Part shown: positions 8,186-16,738 of the stretch, in pieces
Position numbering within the stretch: the stretch's first letter is position 1
Layout: each line of letters starts with the position of its first letter
Origin: Flavobacteriaceae bacterium UBA980
Lineage (GTDB): Bacteria; Bacteroidota; Bacteroidia; Flavobacteriales; Flavobacteriaceae
DNA length: 64,000 bases
Direction of reading: 5' to 3'
NCBI GenBank assembly: GCA_002292265.1
Contig: DBBQ01000059.1
Span: 1 to 64,000, forward strand
Notes under the pieces: generated by a model
Database searches by the model: none
What the model saw: the letters and a program-made list of their open reading frames with translations, nothing else
Told to the model about the DNA's origin: nothing
Position numbers and translations under genes: made by a program

Positions 8186-9604
8186 TTAATTTCTGTAATT
8201 CAAGGCAGGTTTTCGATCGCCCAACATGGGCACATATTTAAAATCCGTTCCTCTTTTTTCTAAAAATTCTTTTGTAGCCATTTCGATCGCTTTGGGATTG
8301 TCCAAGAGTTGCATTCCCGTAAGCGCAAGGGTTTTTGCAGCTACCATCATTCCTTTGATACCGATGCTTGTGCCTCCAGCAGCTACAGCCTGCCAACTGT
8401 GGGAAGATGTTCCTGGAACCCAGGTCGCTGCACGAAGTCCCACCGTGGGAACAGCAAAGCTGACATCTCCTACATCCGTAGACCCCCCTGCTTTAGAATT
8501 GCTGCTGTAAGGTACAACTCCCTCCACATATCTAGTGTCTAAAGGGGCGCCTAAAGTTTTAGCAATTTTTTCTGCAAAGGCTTTTTCTTCCTCAGAATAG
8601 GTATAGCCTCCTATGGTTTCTAAATTTTTATGCATTCTTTTTTGTAAACTTTCGATATGCAATAGTTCATGTGTCCCACCGATCATTTCATATTCCATAG
8701 TGGTCCCTGTTCCCAAGGCGGCTCCTTTGGCTGCATCTACTATACGGTCAAAAACATTGACAACTTCGCTACGGGTAAGGTGTCTCGCATAATAGTAAAC
8801 CTCAGCAAAGTCAGGAACGACATTAGGGGCGTTCCCTCCTTGGGTGATTACATAATGTATTCGCGTACTCTCTGTGGTGTGCTCGCGTAACATATTGACC
8901 ATTGCATTCATCGCTTCCACTCCGTCCAAGGCAGAACGCCCTTTTTCTGGAGCGCCTGCTGCATGTGCAGAAACCCCATAAAAACGAAATTTGGCAGATT
9001 TATTTGCCAAAGCAGGTCGGACACTAGCAGAATTTTTACTGTCTGCATGCCAGTGTAAAGCCACATCTACCTGATCAAAAAGCCCTGCACGGGTCATATA
9101 TACTTTCCCTGAACCTCCTTCTTCTGCTGGGCAGCCGAAATACTTTACCGTTCCTGAAATCTTTTGCTTTTCAATATGGTTTTTTAGTGCAATCGCCGCG
9201 GCAGCAGAAGCCGTACCAAACAAATGATGCCCACAGGCATGTCCCGCTTTTCCTTTGTTACTCAACTTATAGGGCACTGCTTGTTGTGACAAACCGGGGA
9301 GTGCGTCATATTCTCCCAATATTGCAATTACGGGCCCTCCAGAACCGTAAGAAGCCACAAAAGCTGTGGGGATATCCGCCACACCAGCCTCGATTATAAA
9401 TCCTTCTTCAGACAAGGTTTTTTGCAACAAAGCACTACTGCGCTCTTCTTGGTATCCCATCTCGGCATAGGACCAGATCTCTTGGGCTACAGATTGGTAC
9501 TGGTCTTGATGGGCGTCAATGGAACTCAATACGCTTTTGTACTTGTTTTGAGCCAACGCAAAAGTACAGGTCAAGCCTAGAATTAGAATGGAGAGAAAAC
9601 GCAT
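8186..9604 (-). CDS. Secreted M20-family amidohydrolase (AbgB-like)
   Basis: This zinc-dependent amidohydrolase has the M20 landmarks GEYDALPG, GHACGHHLFG (metal-binding His), EEGGSGKVYM (catalytic and metal-binding Glu) and HWHAD. The dimerisation-domain segment FYGVSAHAAGAPEKGRSALD is also present. Its closest general relatives are aminobenzoyl-glutamate utilisation protein B and aminoacyl-peptide hydrolases. Unlike cytoplasmic AbgB it has a signal peptide (MRFLSILILGLTCTFALAQ), so it probably works in the periplasm on amide or peptide substrates. Length, 472 residues, is normal. The exact substrate cannot be read from sequence. Confidence 0.87.
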   Translation of the reverse strand: MRFLSILILGLTCTFALAQNKYKSVLSSIDAHQDQYQSVAQEIWSYAEMGYQEERSSALLQKTLSEEGFIIEAGVADIPTAFVASYGSGGPVIAILGEYDALPGLSQQAVPYKLSNKGKAGHACGHHLFGTASAAAAIALKNHIEKQKISGTVKYFGCPAEEGGSGKVYMTRAGLFDQVDVALHWHADSKNSASVRPALANKSAKFRFYGVSAHAAGAPEKGRSALDGVEAMNAMVNMLREHTTESTRIHYVITQGGNAPNVVPDFAEVYYYARHLTRSEVVNVFDRIVDAAKGAALGTGTTMEYEMIGGTHELLHIESLQKRMHKNLETIGGYTYSEEEKAFAEKIAKTLGAPLDTRYVEGVVPYSSNSKAGGSTDVGDVSFAVPTVGLRAATWVPGTSSHSWQAVAAGGTSIGIKGMMVAAKTLALTGMQLLDNPKAIEMATKEFLEKRGTDFKYVPMLGDRKPALNYRN

Positions 9605-9683
9605 AATTTTAAATTTGATATTCAGTTCAAATGTATTAATTTTTGAATTTTCAATCCTACGGGTTTAAAAATAAAGCGACCCT

Positions 9684-10583
9684 TTAGGATGTTTTTGCCT
9701 TTTTCAGTCGCTTTTTTTCAGTGACTAAATAAACACCCAATAAAATAAAAGCGCATCCTACCCATTGCAATAGGGTAAACACTTCTCCATCTAAAACGCC
9801 CCAGCCAATAGCGACAATAGGAAGTAAATAGGTGATGGAAATAGAAAACACAGGTGAAGAAATCGCCACCAACTCATTGAACATTACTTTCGCCACAGCA
9901 GTTCCCAAAAAGGCGAGAATGAAGATGTAACCCAAAGAGATACTCACCTCGGCTCCCTGACTTACTTCAGCCCAAGGAAAATCAGTGAAACTTAAAATCA
10001 ACAGAGCGGGAAATACAATGGCTAAAAAATTCCCCAAAGCAATTGCCAGTGCCGAAACGTCTGCTAACTTGTACTTGATCACATTGACATTAATCGCATA
10101 ACAACAGGCCGCAACTACTACCAAAAAAGCATACCAACTTTTGGGACCCGTGTTGATAGTAAACTCGTTGGATACCAAAATCAAAGTCCCTCCAAAACCA
10201 ATCAGAACTCCAAAAATTTTCCCCCATTTAAAAGAAGATTCAAAAAATAAAACTCCAATCAGTAAGGTAAATAAGGGGGTCATCCCGTTCAAAACTGCAG
10301 CTACAGAAGAATCGATCACTGTCTCTGCAAAAGCAAACAAATAACTCGGAAAAAAAGTACCAAAATAGCCTGTAAAAGCTATCCACTTCCAAGCGGATTT
10401 AGGAATTGTTTTCAATTGCTTCCACCCGAAAAATAATAAGATTGATGTGGTCATTAAAATTCGAACCGATCCCAACTGCAGTGGAGTCAAACCTACTAAA
10501 CCTTTTTTTATAAGAATATAGGAACTTCCCCAGATCAGAGAAAGTAAAATGAGGTACACCCATTTCTTGATTGACGTATTCAT
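9684..10583 (-). CDS. EamA/DMT-superfamily transporter
   Basis: About ten hydrophobic spans in two EamA repeats mark this as a drug/metabolite transporter of the inner membrane. The first repeat opens with YLILLSLIWGSSYILIKKGL, and the second opens near KSWYAFLVVVAACCYAINVN. ATG 10583 (MNTSIKKW) fits the usual short cytoplasmic N-terminus better than the upstream ATG at 10601. The C-terminus is basic (EKKRLKKAKTS). The substrate is unknown, with amino-acid or metabolite export most common in the family. Confidence 0.85.
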   Translation of the reverse strand: MNTSIKKWVYLILLSLIWGSSYILIKKGLVGLTPLQLGSVRILMTTSILLFFGWKQLKTIPKSAWKWIAFTGYFGTFFPSYLFAFAETVIDSSVAAVLNGMTPLFTLLIGVLFFESSFKWGKIFGVLIGFGGTLILVSNEFTINTGPKSWYAFLVVVAACCYAINVNVIKYKLADVSALAIALGNFLAIVFPALLILSFTDFPWAEVSQGAEVSISLGYIFILAFLGTAVAKVMFNELVAISSPVFSISITYLLPIVAIGWGVLDGEVFTLLQWVGCAFILLGVYLVTEKKRLKKAKTS

Positions 10584-10632
10584 AGCAGTACAAAATTGCA
10601 TTTTTTTATGGAGGCATCTCTTCCTAAATCCG

Positions 10633-10640
10633 TATTTTTG
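10633..10640 (+). promoter_or_regulatory. -7 box for the HMA lipoprotein gene
   Basis: TATTTTTG is a perfect TAnnTTTG match, 16 bases before ATG 10657. No good -33 box is seen. Confidence 0.45.
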
Positions 10641-10656
10641 TTAGAAATCTTACACT

Positions 10657-11037
10657 ATGAAAAAAGAACTTCTTGTTTTTTCGCTGCTCATGAGTTTTTT
10701 AACAGGCTGTAAAAATGAACCTAGAGAAAAAATTGTTACTGTTTCTGCGAACGCTACAGTTCAAAATACGACTCCTGAGGCTATAAAGGAAAAAGCGTAT
10801 GCAAAACTGAGTATCGATGGGATGACTTGTGCCATTGGCTGTGCCGCTACCATCCAAAAAAATCTAAATCAAACTGCGGGAGTTGCCTCGGCAACCGTGG
10901 ATTTTGAATCCCATACGGCTTGGGTCATTTACGATGCCAAAGAAATGGGTCTGAAAGAAATTCGTGAGGTGGTAGAAGCTACAGGTGAAGCCTATAGTGT
11001 CACTTCTGCAGAACAAATGGAAGATCTAAACCCCTAA
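10657..11037 (+). CDS. Heavy-metal-associated (HMA) domain lipoprotein
   Basis: The signal peptide ends in FLTGC, so Cys18 is the expected lipid anchor. Residues 48-120 form an HMA fold like those of copper chaperones. The metal loop is GMTCAIGCA, with Cys58 and Cys62 spaced as CxxxC rather than the usual CxxC. This variant is common among Bacteroidota HMA proteins. A periplasmic or envelope role in metal binding is likely, and the metal is unknown. No metal ATPase or efflux gene is adjacent. The gene is convergent with gldD, 3 bases away. Confidence 0.85.
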   Translation: MKKELLVFSLLMSFLTGCKNEPREKIVTVSANATVQNTTPEAIKEKAYAKLSIDGMTCAIGCAATIQKNLNQTAGVASATVDFESHTAWVIYDAKEMGLKEIREVVEATGEAYSVTSAEQMEDLNP

Positions 11038-11040
11038 TTC

Positions 11041-11589
11041 CTAATCCCACTTTAACGTTTCCATCAAATGCACTATGTCTTTTTGTAAATAGCTCGCCGC
11101 TGGATAAATAGAGTCATAATTGGGTCGGGCATAGAAATAAAGTGACCCTACTACAAAGTGATTTAGGCTGTCTGTCAAAAAAAACTGATACTGAGACGCC
11201 GCATTCCCTACCACAGAAAACAAGGTGCCGTAAACCTGATTTTTTACATTGATAAATAATTTTTCTGGTATAGATTCTGCCTTGGAAATATGTTTGTAAG
11301 GAAGCTGGTAGGCATCATTCAGCAGTGAATCTAAATTTTTTTTAATGGGATTGTAGTTTAAATACAAAGTTGCCTTCATCTCGGGATAGACCAATCGTGG
11401 TGCCGATTTATTTTCTGTTTTAACAAAAGCATGACGGTTGTATTCAAAAGAAAAACGGGTTACCTCTTGTGTCAATTGATATTCAGGTTTTGGATAATCT
11501 AATCGAAGTAAGGCGGACGGCTTGGGTTGAAAATCAGTGCTACAAGCAGTAGTAATAAAACCTAAAAAAATTAAAATCAGTTTGCGCAT
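11041..11589 (-). CDS. gldD: Gliding motility lipoprotein GldD
   Basis: The segment DFQPKPSALLRLDYPKPEY just after the lipobox (FITTACS) is a GldD hallmark. GldD is a lipoprotein required for gliding in Flavobacterium johnsoniae. It is associated with the type IX secretion and gliding machinery, although its exact role is unclear. The length of 182 residues is normal. The gene follows gldE by 6 bases in the conserved order mutY-ssb-gldE-gldD, so it is likely co-transcribed with gldE. Confidence 0.93.
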   Translation of the reverse strand: MRKLILIFLGFITTACSTDFQPKPSALLRLDYPKPEYQLTQEVTRFSFEYNRHAFVKTENKSAPRLVYPEMKATLYLNYNPIKKNLDSLLNDAYQLPYKHISKAESIPEKLFINVKNQVYGTLFSVVGNAASQYQFFLTDSLNHFVVGSLYFYARPNYDSIYPAASYLQKDIVHLMETLKWD

Positions 11590-11595
11590 GGATCT

Positions 11596-12918
11596 TTACT
11601 TTAATTTTTTGGGAAGTAAGACTTTTACTTGTTTGATGCGCAATTGGTCTAACTCCTCAATTACAAAACGATATCCTTGAAATGAAATTTTTTGACCCCT
11701 TTTTGGAAATTTTCTCGTGATCTCAAGAATCAATCCGGCTAGGGTTTCTGCTTCTCCTTTTATAGAATCAAAAACTGTAGCGTCATCTAAATTGATAACC
11801 TTGAGAAAATCTTTTAAACTAATTTTAGCATCAAAAACGTACGTGAACTCATCCAGCTTGGAATAACTTAAATCTTCCTCGTCAAACTCATCGCTGATAT
11901 CTCCAATGATTTCTTCCATCACATCTTCCAAGGTAATCAGTCCTGAAGTACCACCGTATTCATCTACAACAATAGCAAGATGGTTTTTCTTTTGTTGGAA
12001 TTCTTTGAGGAGGTCGTCTAATTTTTTGTTTTCAGGTACATAAAGTGGGGGTTTTAAAAGCTTTTGCCATGAATAATCGGGTTTATTAAGATGGGGGAGT
12101 AAATCTTTGATGTACAAAATTCCTTTGATGTTATCCTTTTTTTCACTGTAAACTGGAATTCTTGAAAACCCTTGCTCTAAGATCAGGGGGATTACTTCTT
12201 TGAAACCAAGCTCCTCAGAAAGAGCAAACATATCAATCCGGGGACACATGGCCTCACGCGTATCGGTGCTTCCAAAATTTACAATCCCTTCCAAAATACG
12301 CTGTTCGTCGAAAGTGGTTTCTTCGTCATCGGTAAGTTCTAGGGCTTGCGAAAGCTGATCTACCGAAAGCTGATTTTTTTTATCCCCAAGACGTTTTTCA
12401 AGAAAAGTAGTCGTTTGACTCATGGGGGCTGTGATCCAAAATAAGATAAAGCGATCTAAAAATTTAACAAAAGGCGCCATCCGTATCGAGAAAGCCAATG
12501 CGTTTCTATTGGCATACACCTTGGGTAAAATTTCTCCAAAAATTAAAATCAATGCAGTGATAATACCCACTTCTATAAATAAGAGCACTACAGGATTGTC
12601 AATCTCATCAAAAAGAGTTTTACTCAGTAGTGAAAACAAGAGTACAATAGCAATATTGATAAAATTATTCGCTATTAAAATGGTTGCTAAAAGACGCTTT
12701 GGCTTTCGCAGAAGAGAGATTAAGCGTTGGATTGCGGGGTTGGGTTCTTCGTTTTCTGAATCTTCCAAGGATTTTAGTTGTAAAGAAAAAAAAGCAACCT
12801 CTGCACCCGAAATCAGGGCAGAACACAGCAATAAAAAAAGAACCAAAACGGATTGGATCCAAATTACATCGGGAGTTACAACAAGGGCAGTAAATACAGG
12901 TAATGGGTCAGGATCCAA
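11596..12918 (-). CDS. gldE: Gliding motility-associated protein GldE (CNNM/CBS family)
   Basis: The architecture is an N-terminal DUF21/CNNM membrane domain with four hydrophobic spans (residues about 20-170), a CBS pair (about 210-340, with RIDMFALSEEL and VVDEYGGTSGLITLEDVMEEI), and a C-terminal CorC/HlyC domain. Relatives transport Mg2+ or other divalent ions. GldE is genetically linked to GldD in gliding. The start must be TTG 12918, since no ATG or GTG lies nearby in frame. It is 12 bases downstream of ssb. Confidence 0.92.
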   Translation of the reverse strand: MDPDPLPVFTALVVTPDVIWIQSVLVLFLLLCSALISGAEVAFFSLQLKSLEDSENEEPNPAIQRLISLLRKPKRLLATILIANNFINIAIVLLFSLLSKTLFDEIDNPVVLLFIEVGIITALILIFGEILPKVYANRNALAFSIRMAPFVKFLDRFILFWITAPMSQTTTFLEKRLGDKKNQLSVDQLSQALELTDDEETTFDEQRILEGIVNFGSTDTREAMCPRIDMFALSEELGFKEVIPLILEQGFSRIPVYSEKKDNIKGILYIKDLLPHLNKPDYSWQKLLKPPLYVPENKKLDDLLKEFQQKKNHLAIVVDEYGGTSGLITLEDVMEEIIGDISDEFDEEDLSYSKLDEFTYVFDAKISLKDFLKVINLDDATVFDSIKGEAETLAGLILEITRKFPKRGQKISFQGYRFVIEELDQLRIKQVKVLLPKKLK

Positions 12919-12930
12919 TCGGTTTTTTTT

Positions 12931-13362
12931 TTAAAAGGGTAAATCGTCAGCATTTTCAGGAGGTGTTTCCTCCACACTTGGTTTGGAAGGAACATCAGAC
13001 GGAGGTGCTCCTTGCGAGACATCTTTTTTGGTGGTGAGAAAGGTAAATTCGTTAACATTGATTTCTATCGAATATCGGTCGGCACCATCTTCACCTGTCC
13101 ACTTTCGTGTCTTGATTCTACCTTCTACGTAGATTCGGTCTCCCTTACTCAAGTATTTTTCACAGATTTCTGCAGCCTTATTGCGAACTACAATATTGTG
13201 CCATTCTGTGTTGTTTACTTTTTCTCCTGTACTCTTGTTAGTATAGGATTCGTTTGTGGCTAGTGGAAAACGGCCTATCGATCCTCCTCCCTCGAAATAA
13301 TGCATTTTAACATCATCTCCAAGGTGTCCAATTAGCATAACTTTGTTTAATGTTCCGCTCAT
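12931..13362 (-). CDS. ssb: Single-stranded DNA-binding protein
   Basis: The OB fold occupies residues 1-110 (NKVMLIGHLGDDVKMHYFEG, WHNIVVRNKAAEICEKYL, GDRIYVEGRIKTRKW). A disordered Pro/Ser-rich linker leads to the acidic tip DDLPF, which recruits repair and replication proteins. SSB coats single-stranded DNA as a tetramer. Its 143 residues are typical. It sits between mutY (42 bases upstream) and gldE, the arrangement expected in this family. Confidence 0.96.
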   Translation of the reverse strand: MSGTLNKVMLIGHLGDDVKMHYFEGGGSIGRFPLATNESYTNKSTGEKVNNTEWHNIVVRNKAAEICEKYLSKGDRIYVEGRIKTRKWTGEDGADRYSIEINVNEFTFLTTKKDVSQGAPPSDVPSKPSVEETPPENADDLPF

Positions 13363-13403
13363 AGTTTTAAGGATTTGAGTTAGTTAAGTAGTAAATTTAA
13401 ACA

Positions 13404-14456
13404 TCACGTTTGAATTTCAAAATAATTCTCAATAAAATTTTGAAGCACTACAGGAACAGCTCTGTTTTTTAACTGCCTGAAAGTAAGCCCTTTTTCAAGC
13501 GGAGCACGGGAAGGCACTACCCAAAAAAAGATGAAAAGTTTTTGATGCGAAAGTTTGTGAATCACAGCTGTCTTATTCCACAGTGTCAACGCTTTTAAAT
13601 CAAGACTTCCCTCCAATTCGTCTGGCAGTTGACCAATAAATTCGGTCCTGTTTTTTATACCTTTTGGTGTTTCCACCAAGGGAAATTGGAAAAGGTTTTC
13701 CCAAATCCCTTTTCCTTTTCGTTTTTCGATCTGTATCTTCTCGTTTACATCTTGGATGACTAGATAATTAAAGTAGCGTTCGGTTATTTTTATCTTGGCA
13801 TTTTTTATTGGAAGCAAAGTAATTTTATTTTGATTGAAAGCTACACAGTTTGAAACAAAAGGACATTGGTCGCAAGATGGATTTTTTGGGGCACACTGTA
13901 AGGCTCCAAACTCCATCATTGCTTGATTGAATGTCCCGGGTTGTCTTTGATCTAGGAGAAGGGTGGCTTTAGCCTTAAACTCACGATGAGCAGTACTGGT
14001 ATTTATTGGAGTTGAAATGCCAAAAAAACGGGATAAAAAGCGGTATACATTTCCATCTACAACCGCTTCAGGCAGATCGTAACAAATGGAGGCGATGGCA
14101 CTTGCGGTGTAATCTCCAACACCCTGAAGTGCAAGGAGTTCCTGAAAGGTGGTAGGAAAAACCCCTTTGCGTTCTTTATAGATATACTGGGCTGTATGGT
14201 GTAAATTTCGCGCTCTAGAATAATACCCCAACCCTTGCCATAATTTTAATACCCGATCTTCCGTCGCCAAGGCTAAGTGCTTTACTGTAGGGAAAGCTTT
14301 GATAAATCGTTCGTAATACGGGGTACCTTGGGCAGTTCGGGTTTGTTGGAGAATGATTTCTGAGAGCCAAATCTTATACGGATCTTTAGTCTCTCGCCAG
14401 GGAAAAAGACGTTTATTTTCTGAGTACCAGAAGAGTAAGGTATATGTCCAAGTCAA
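13404..14456 (-). CDS. mutY: A/G-specific adenine glycosylase
   Basis: This enzyme removes adenine mispaired with 8-oxoguanine or guanine. Visible are SEIILQQTRT with the catalytic Glu, the helix-hairpin-helix LQGVGDYTASAIAS, the catalytic Asp in AVVDGNVYRFLSR, and the iron-sulfur cluster cysteines CAPKNPSCDQCPFVSNC (C-x6-C-x2-C-x5-C). A C-terminal NUDIX-like domain follows. The length of 350 residues fits. Translation appears to start at TTG 14456, because a TAG lies two codons upstream and no ATG is nearby. It heads the mutY-ssb-gldE-gldD run. Confidence 0.94.
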   Translation of the reverse strand: MTWTYTLLFWYSENKRLFPWRETKDPYKIWLSEIILQQTRTAQGTPYYERFIKAFPTVKHLALATEDRVLKLWQGLGYYSRARNLHHTAQYIYKERKGVFPTTFQELLALQGVGDYTASAIASICYDLPEAVVDGNVYRFLSRFFGISTPINTSTAHREFKAKATLLLDQRQPGTFNQAMMEFGALQCAPKNPSCDQCPFVSNCVAFNQNKITLLPIKNAKIKITERYFNYLVIQDVNEKIQIEKRKGKGIWENLFQFPLVETPKGIKNRTEFIGQLPDELEGSLDLKALTLWNKTAVIHKLSHQKLFIFFWVVPSRAPLEKGLTFRQLKNRAVPVVLQNFIENYFEIQT

Positions 14457-14542
14457 AATCTAAACGTGTTTGTCAATGGTTTTGTTTTGAGACAAGTATA
14501 ATATAAAAACTTTACTCAGAGCATTTTATAAGATAAAATTAA

Positions 14543-14550
14543 TATATTTG
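14543..14550 (+). promoter_or_regulatory. -7 box of the HU gene
   Basis: TATATTTG is a perfect TAnnTTTG match, giving a leader of about 30 bases before ATG 14585. The -33 region has only T-rich sequence. Confidence 0.5.
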
Positions 14551-14584
14551 CTAGCCTCAAATTTTAAGCAATAAACGATTTAAT

Positions 14585-14878
14585 ATGACTAAAGCAGACA
14601 TAGTATCTAACATTTCAGAAGAACTAGGGATCGACCGAGCGGATGTGCAAGCGACAGTTGAAAAATTCATGAAAGAAGTCAAAGGTTCTTTAGAAAAAGG
14701 TGAAAATGTATATCTGAGAGGATTTGGAAGTTTTATAATCAAAACTCGTGCTGAAAAAACAGGACGTAACATTTCCAAAAATGTAGCGATAAAAATTCCT
14801 GCACACAACATCCCTTCTTTTAAACCCGCCAAAATTTTTGTTCAAGGAGTCAAATCTAAGGTTCCCGTTTCAAAATAA
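14585..14878 (+). CDS. HU-family DNA-binding protein
   Basis: This is a small nucleoid protein of the HU/IHF fold. The N-terminal helices carry MTKADIVSNISEELGIDRADVQ and the beta-arm region carries RGFGSFIIKTRAEKTGRNI, followed by a basic C-terminus with FKPAKIF. It binds DNA without strong sequence preference and bends it. At 97 residues it is normal for HU. It is divergent from mutY and followed after 27 bases by a 29-codon basic gene and then RNase G, an order often seen in this family. Confidence 0.95.
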   Translation: MTKADIVSNISEELGIDRADVQATVEKFMKEVKGSLEKGENVYLRGFGSFIIKTRAEKTGRNISKNVAIKIPAHNIPSFKPAKIFVQGVKSKVPVSK

Positions 14879-14905
14879 TTTTTAACTACAAAATTCAAAC
14901 AACAT

Positions 14906-14995
14906 ATGCCAAGTGGTAAAAAACGAAAAAGACACAAGGTAGCGACGCACAAGCGTAAAAAACGCCGTAGAGCTAATCGCCACAAGAAAAAATAG
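14906..14995 (+). CDS. 29-residue basic protein, COX24/AURKAIP1 (mS38-like) family
   Basis: A frame too short for most gene finders encodes 29 residues beginning MPSGKKRKRHKVATHKRKKR, with more than half Lys, Arg or His. This matches the family labelled AURKAIP1/COX24 domain, whose mitochondrial relative mS38 sits in the small ribosomal subunit. Highly basic mini-proteins of this sort are typically ribosomal. The ribosomal role here is inferred from family knowledge. It lies between HU and RNase G, 27 bases after HU, probably on the same transcript as HU. Confidence 0.85.
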   Translation: MPSGKKRKRHKVATHKRKKRRRANRHKKK

Positions 14996-15040
14996 TGTTC
15001 GGCAAAACACTTAAAACATTTACCAAACGTTCATTGAAAT

Positions 15041-15117
15041 GCAGCATCAAAAGTTGATTGCTGCTACAGGAAAATCCTGAAAATATTGTTTAATCCGTCT
15101 CCGCGAATAAATTCGTG
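15041..15117 (+). promoter_or_regulatory. Three consecutive stem-loops in the RNase G leader
   Basis: Hairpin 1 is GCAGCATCAA (15041-15050) pairing with TTGATTGCTGC (15054-15064) with one bulge. Hairpin 2 is CAGGA (15067-15071) with TCCTG (15075-15079). Hairpin 3 is CGCGAA (15102-15107) with TTCGTG (15112-15117), reaching the first possible GTG start. No T-run follows, so a terminator is unlikely. A role in autoregulation by RNase G, as known for E. coli rne, is an inference. Confidence 0.45.
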
Positions 15118-16691
15118 TGGACACAAAATATCTCAGAGTGAATAAAGAATTAATTATACGTTCGCATTCCTCTGCTGTTGATTTTGCACTGCTCAAGGAT
15201 GGAAAATTAATTGAGCTAAACCAAGAAGTAGAAGACAACAAATTTTCTGTAGGCGACATTTTTGTCGGAAAAATCAGAAAAGCTGTTCCTGGGTTAAATG
15301 CCGCTTTCGTAGATGTGGGCCATGAAAAAGATGGGTTCCTACATTACCACGACCTCGGTCCAAAACTCCCTTCACTAGTAAAATACATTAAACAGATAAG
15401 CACAGGTAAAAACAAAGATTATCTATTAAAACAATTTCGTTACGAAAAAGATATCGATAAAGACGGGAATATTGGAGACACGATGTCTCCAAAGCAAACC
15501 GTCTTAGTTCAAGTTGTTAAAGAACCGATATCGACCAAAGGACCTCGATTGAGTTCTGAAATTTCGCTGGCAGGCCGTTTTATGGTCTTGATGCCTTTTT
15601 CAGATCGCGTATCGATTTCGACAAAAATTGAAGACCGAGCAGAAAAAACTAGACTAAAAAAACTCGTACAAAGTATCCGTCCCAAAGGCTTTGGACTGAT
15701 TATCCGTACAGTAGCTGAAGGTCAAAAAGTAGCTGCTTTAGACGCAGACATCCAACAATTGATAACCCGTTGGAAAAATTTATCTGCCAAGTTGAAACAA
15801 ATTGACAAATACCCGACCAAGGTATTGAGTGAAATCAATCGTTCTTCGAGTATCCTTCGCGACATTTTTGACGATAGCTTTACCGGCATCCATGTAGATG
15901 ATGCAGAAATGCAATCTGAAATTCAGGACTATATTGAAACTATAGCTCCCGATAAAAAGTCGATTGTAAAACTGTATGAGCATCATCTTCCCATTTTTGA
16001 AAAATACGGGATAGAACGCCAAATCAAATCCTCATTTGGAACTACCGTTTCCATGCAAAAAGGAGCGTATTTGGTTATCGAACATACCGAAGCCTTACAT
16101 GTTATCGACGTGAATAGCGGCAACCGATCCAACCGGTCTAAAAGCCAAGAAGAAACTGCAATGGAGGTGAACCTCATAGCAGCTTCGGAAATCGCAAGAC
16201 AATTGCGTCTGCGCGATATGGGGGGCATTATTGTAGTCGATTTTATCGACCTAAACTCCAATGCCAATCGGAAAAAGCTATATGAACACTTGACTAACGA
16301 AATGAGTGCGGACAGAACCAAACACAAGATTCTCCCGCCCAGCCGTTTTGGTCTCATTCAGATCACACGTCAACGTGTACGACCCGAAATGAATATCAAA
16401 ACCAAAGAGCCCAATCCCAACGTCAATGGGGAAGTTGAAGCTCCAATTGTACTAATTGACAAAATCAACACAGAGCTTAGTAAGATTACTAAGAACAAAC
16501 GCAACCAAAAGGAAAAAATATTTTTACATATCCATCCTTTTGTGGCTGCCTACCTTTTGAGCGGGAATCCATCCCAACGCTTAAAATGGTATTTTGAATA
16601 CAAAAAGTGGATTCGTATTGTTCCACGCCACGCTTATCAATATTTGGAGTTCCGCTTCTTAAATAAAGACCGCAGAAGACTCCGACCTTAA
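15117..16691 (+). CDS. rng: Ribonuclease E/G family protein (RNase G)
   Basis: This endoribonuclease processes rRNA and starts mRNA decay at AU-rich sites near 5' ends. The S1/5'-sensor region is at residues 30-130 (VGDIFVGKIRKAVPGLNAAF, KDGFLHYHDLGP). The catalytic DNase I-like domain has the metal-binding Asp residues in HVIDVNSG and IVVDFIDL. It lacks the long C-terminal scaffold of RNase E, and at 524 residues is RNase G-sized. Start choice is between GTG 15117 and GTG 15138. The second gives MNKELIIRSH, which matches family N-termini better. Confidence 0.93.
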   Translation: MDTKYLRVNKELIIRSHSSAVDFALLKDGKLIELNQEVEDNKFSVGDIFVGKIRKAVPGLNAAFVDVGHEKDGFLHYHDLGPKLPSLVKYIKQISTGKNKDYLLKQFRYEKDIDKDGNIGDTMSPKQTVLVQVVKEPISTKGPRLSSEISLAGRFMVLMPFSDRVSISTKIEDRAEKTRLKKLVQSIRPKGFGLIIRTVAEGQKVAALDADIQQLITRWKNLSAKLKQIDKYPTKVLSEINRSSSILRDIFDDSFTGIHVDDAEMQSEIQDYIETIAPDKKSIVKLYEHHLPIFEKYGIERQIKSSFGTTVSMQKGAYLVIEHTEALHVIDVNSGNRSNRSKSQEETAMEVNLIAASEIARQLRLRDMGGIIVVDFIDLNSNANRKKLYEHLTNEMSADRTKHKILPPSRFGLIQITRQRVRPEMNIKTKEPNPNVNGEVEAPIVLIDKINTELSKITKNKRNQKEKIFLHIHPFVAAYLLSGNPSQRLKWYFEYKKWIRIVPRHAYQYLEFRFLNKDRRRLRP

Positions 16692-16696
16692 TACCT

Positions 16697-16728
16697 AAAC
16701 CGCAGCTCTAAAGGCTGCGGTTTTTTTT
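16697..16728 (+). terminator. Intrinsic terminator after rng
   Basis: A 10-bp perfect stem (16697-16706 with 16714-16723, core CCGCAGC/GCTGCGG) with loop TCTAAAG is followed by a run of eight T residues. It lies 5 bases after the rng stop. Confidence 0.9.
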
Positions 16729-16738
16729 ATTTTTAACC

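Noticed and set aside
9640..9700. Possible terminator (CCTACGGGT and ACCCTTTAGG) after the EamA gene
   Set aside because: The stem is interrupted, the loop is long and there is no T-run at the right side, so it is not supported.
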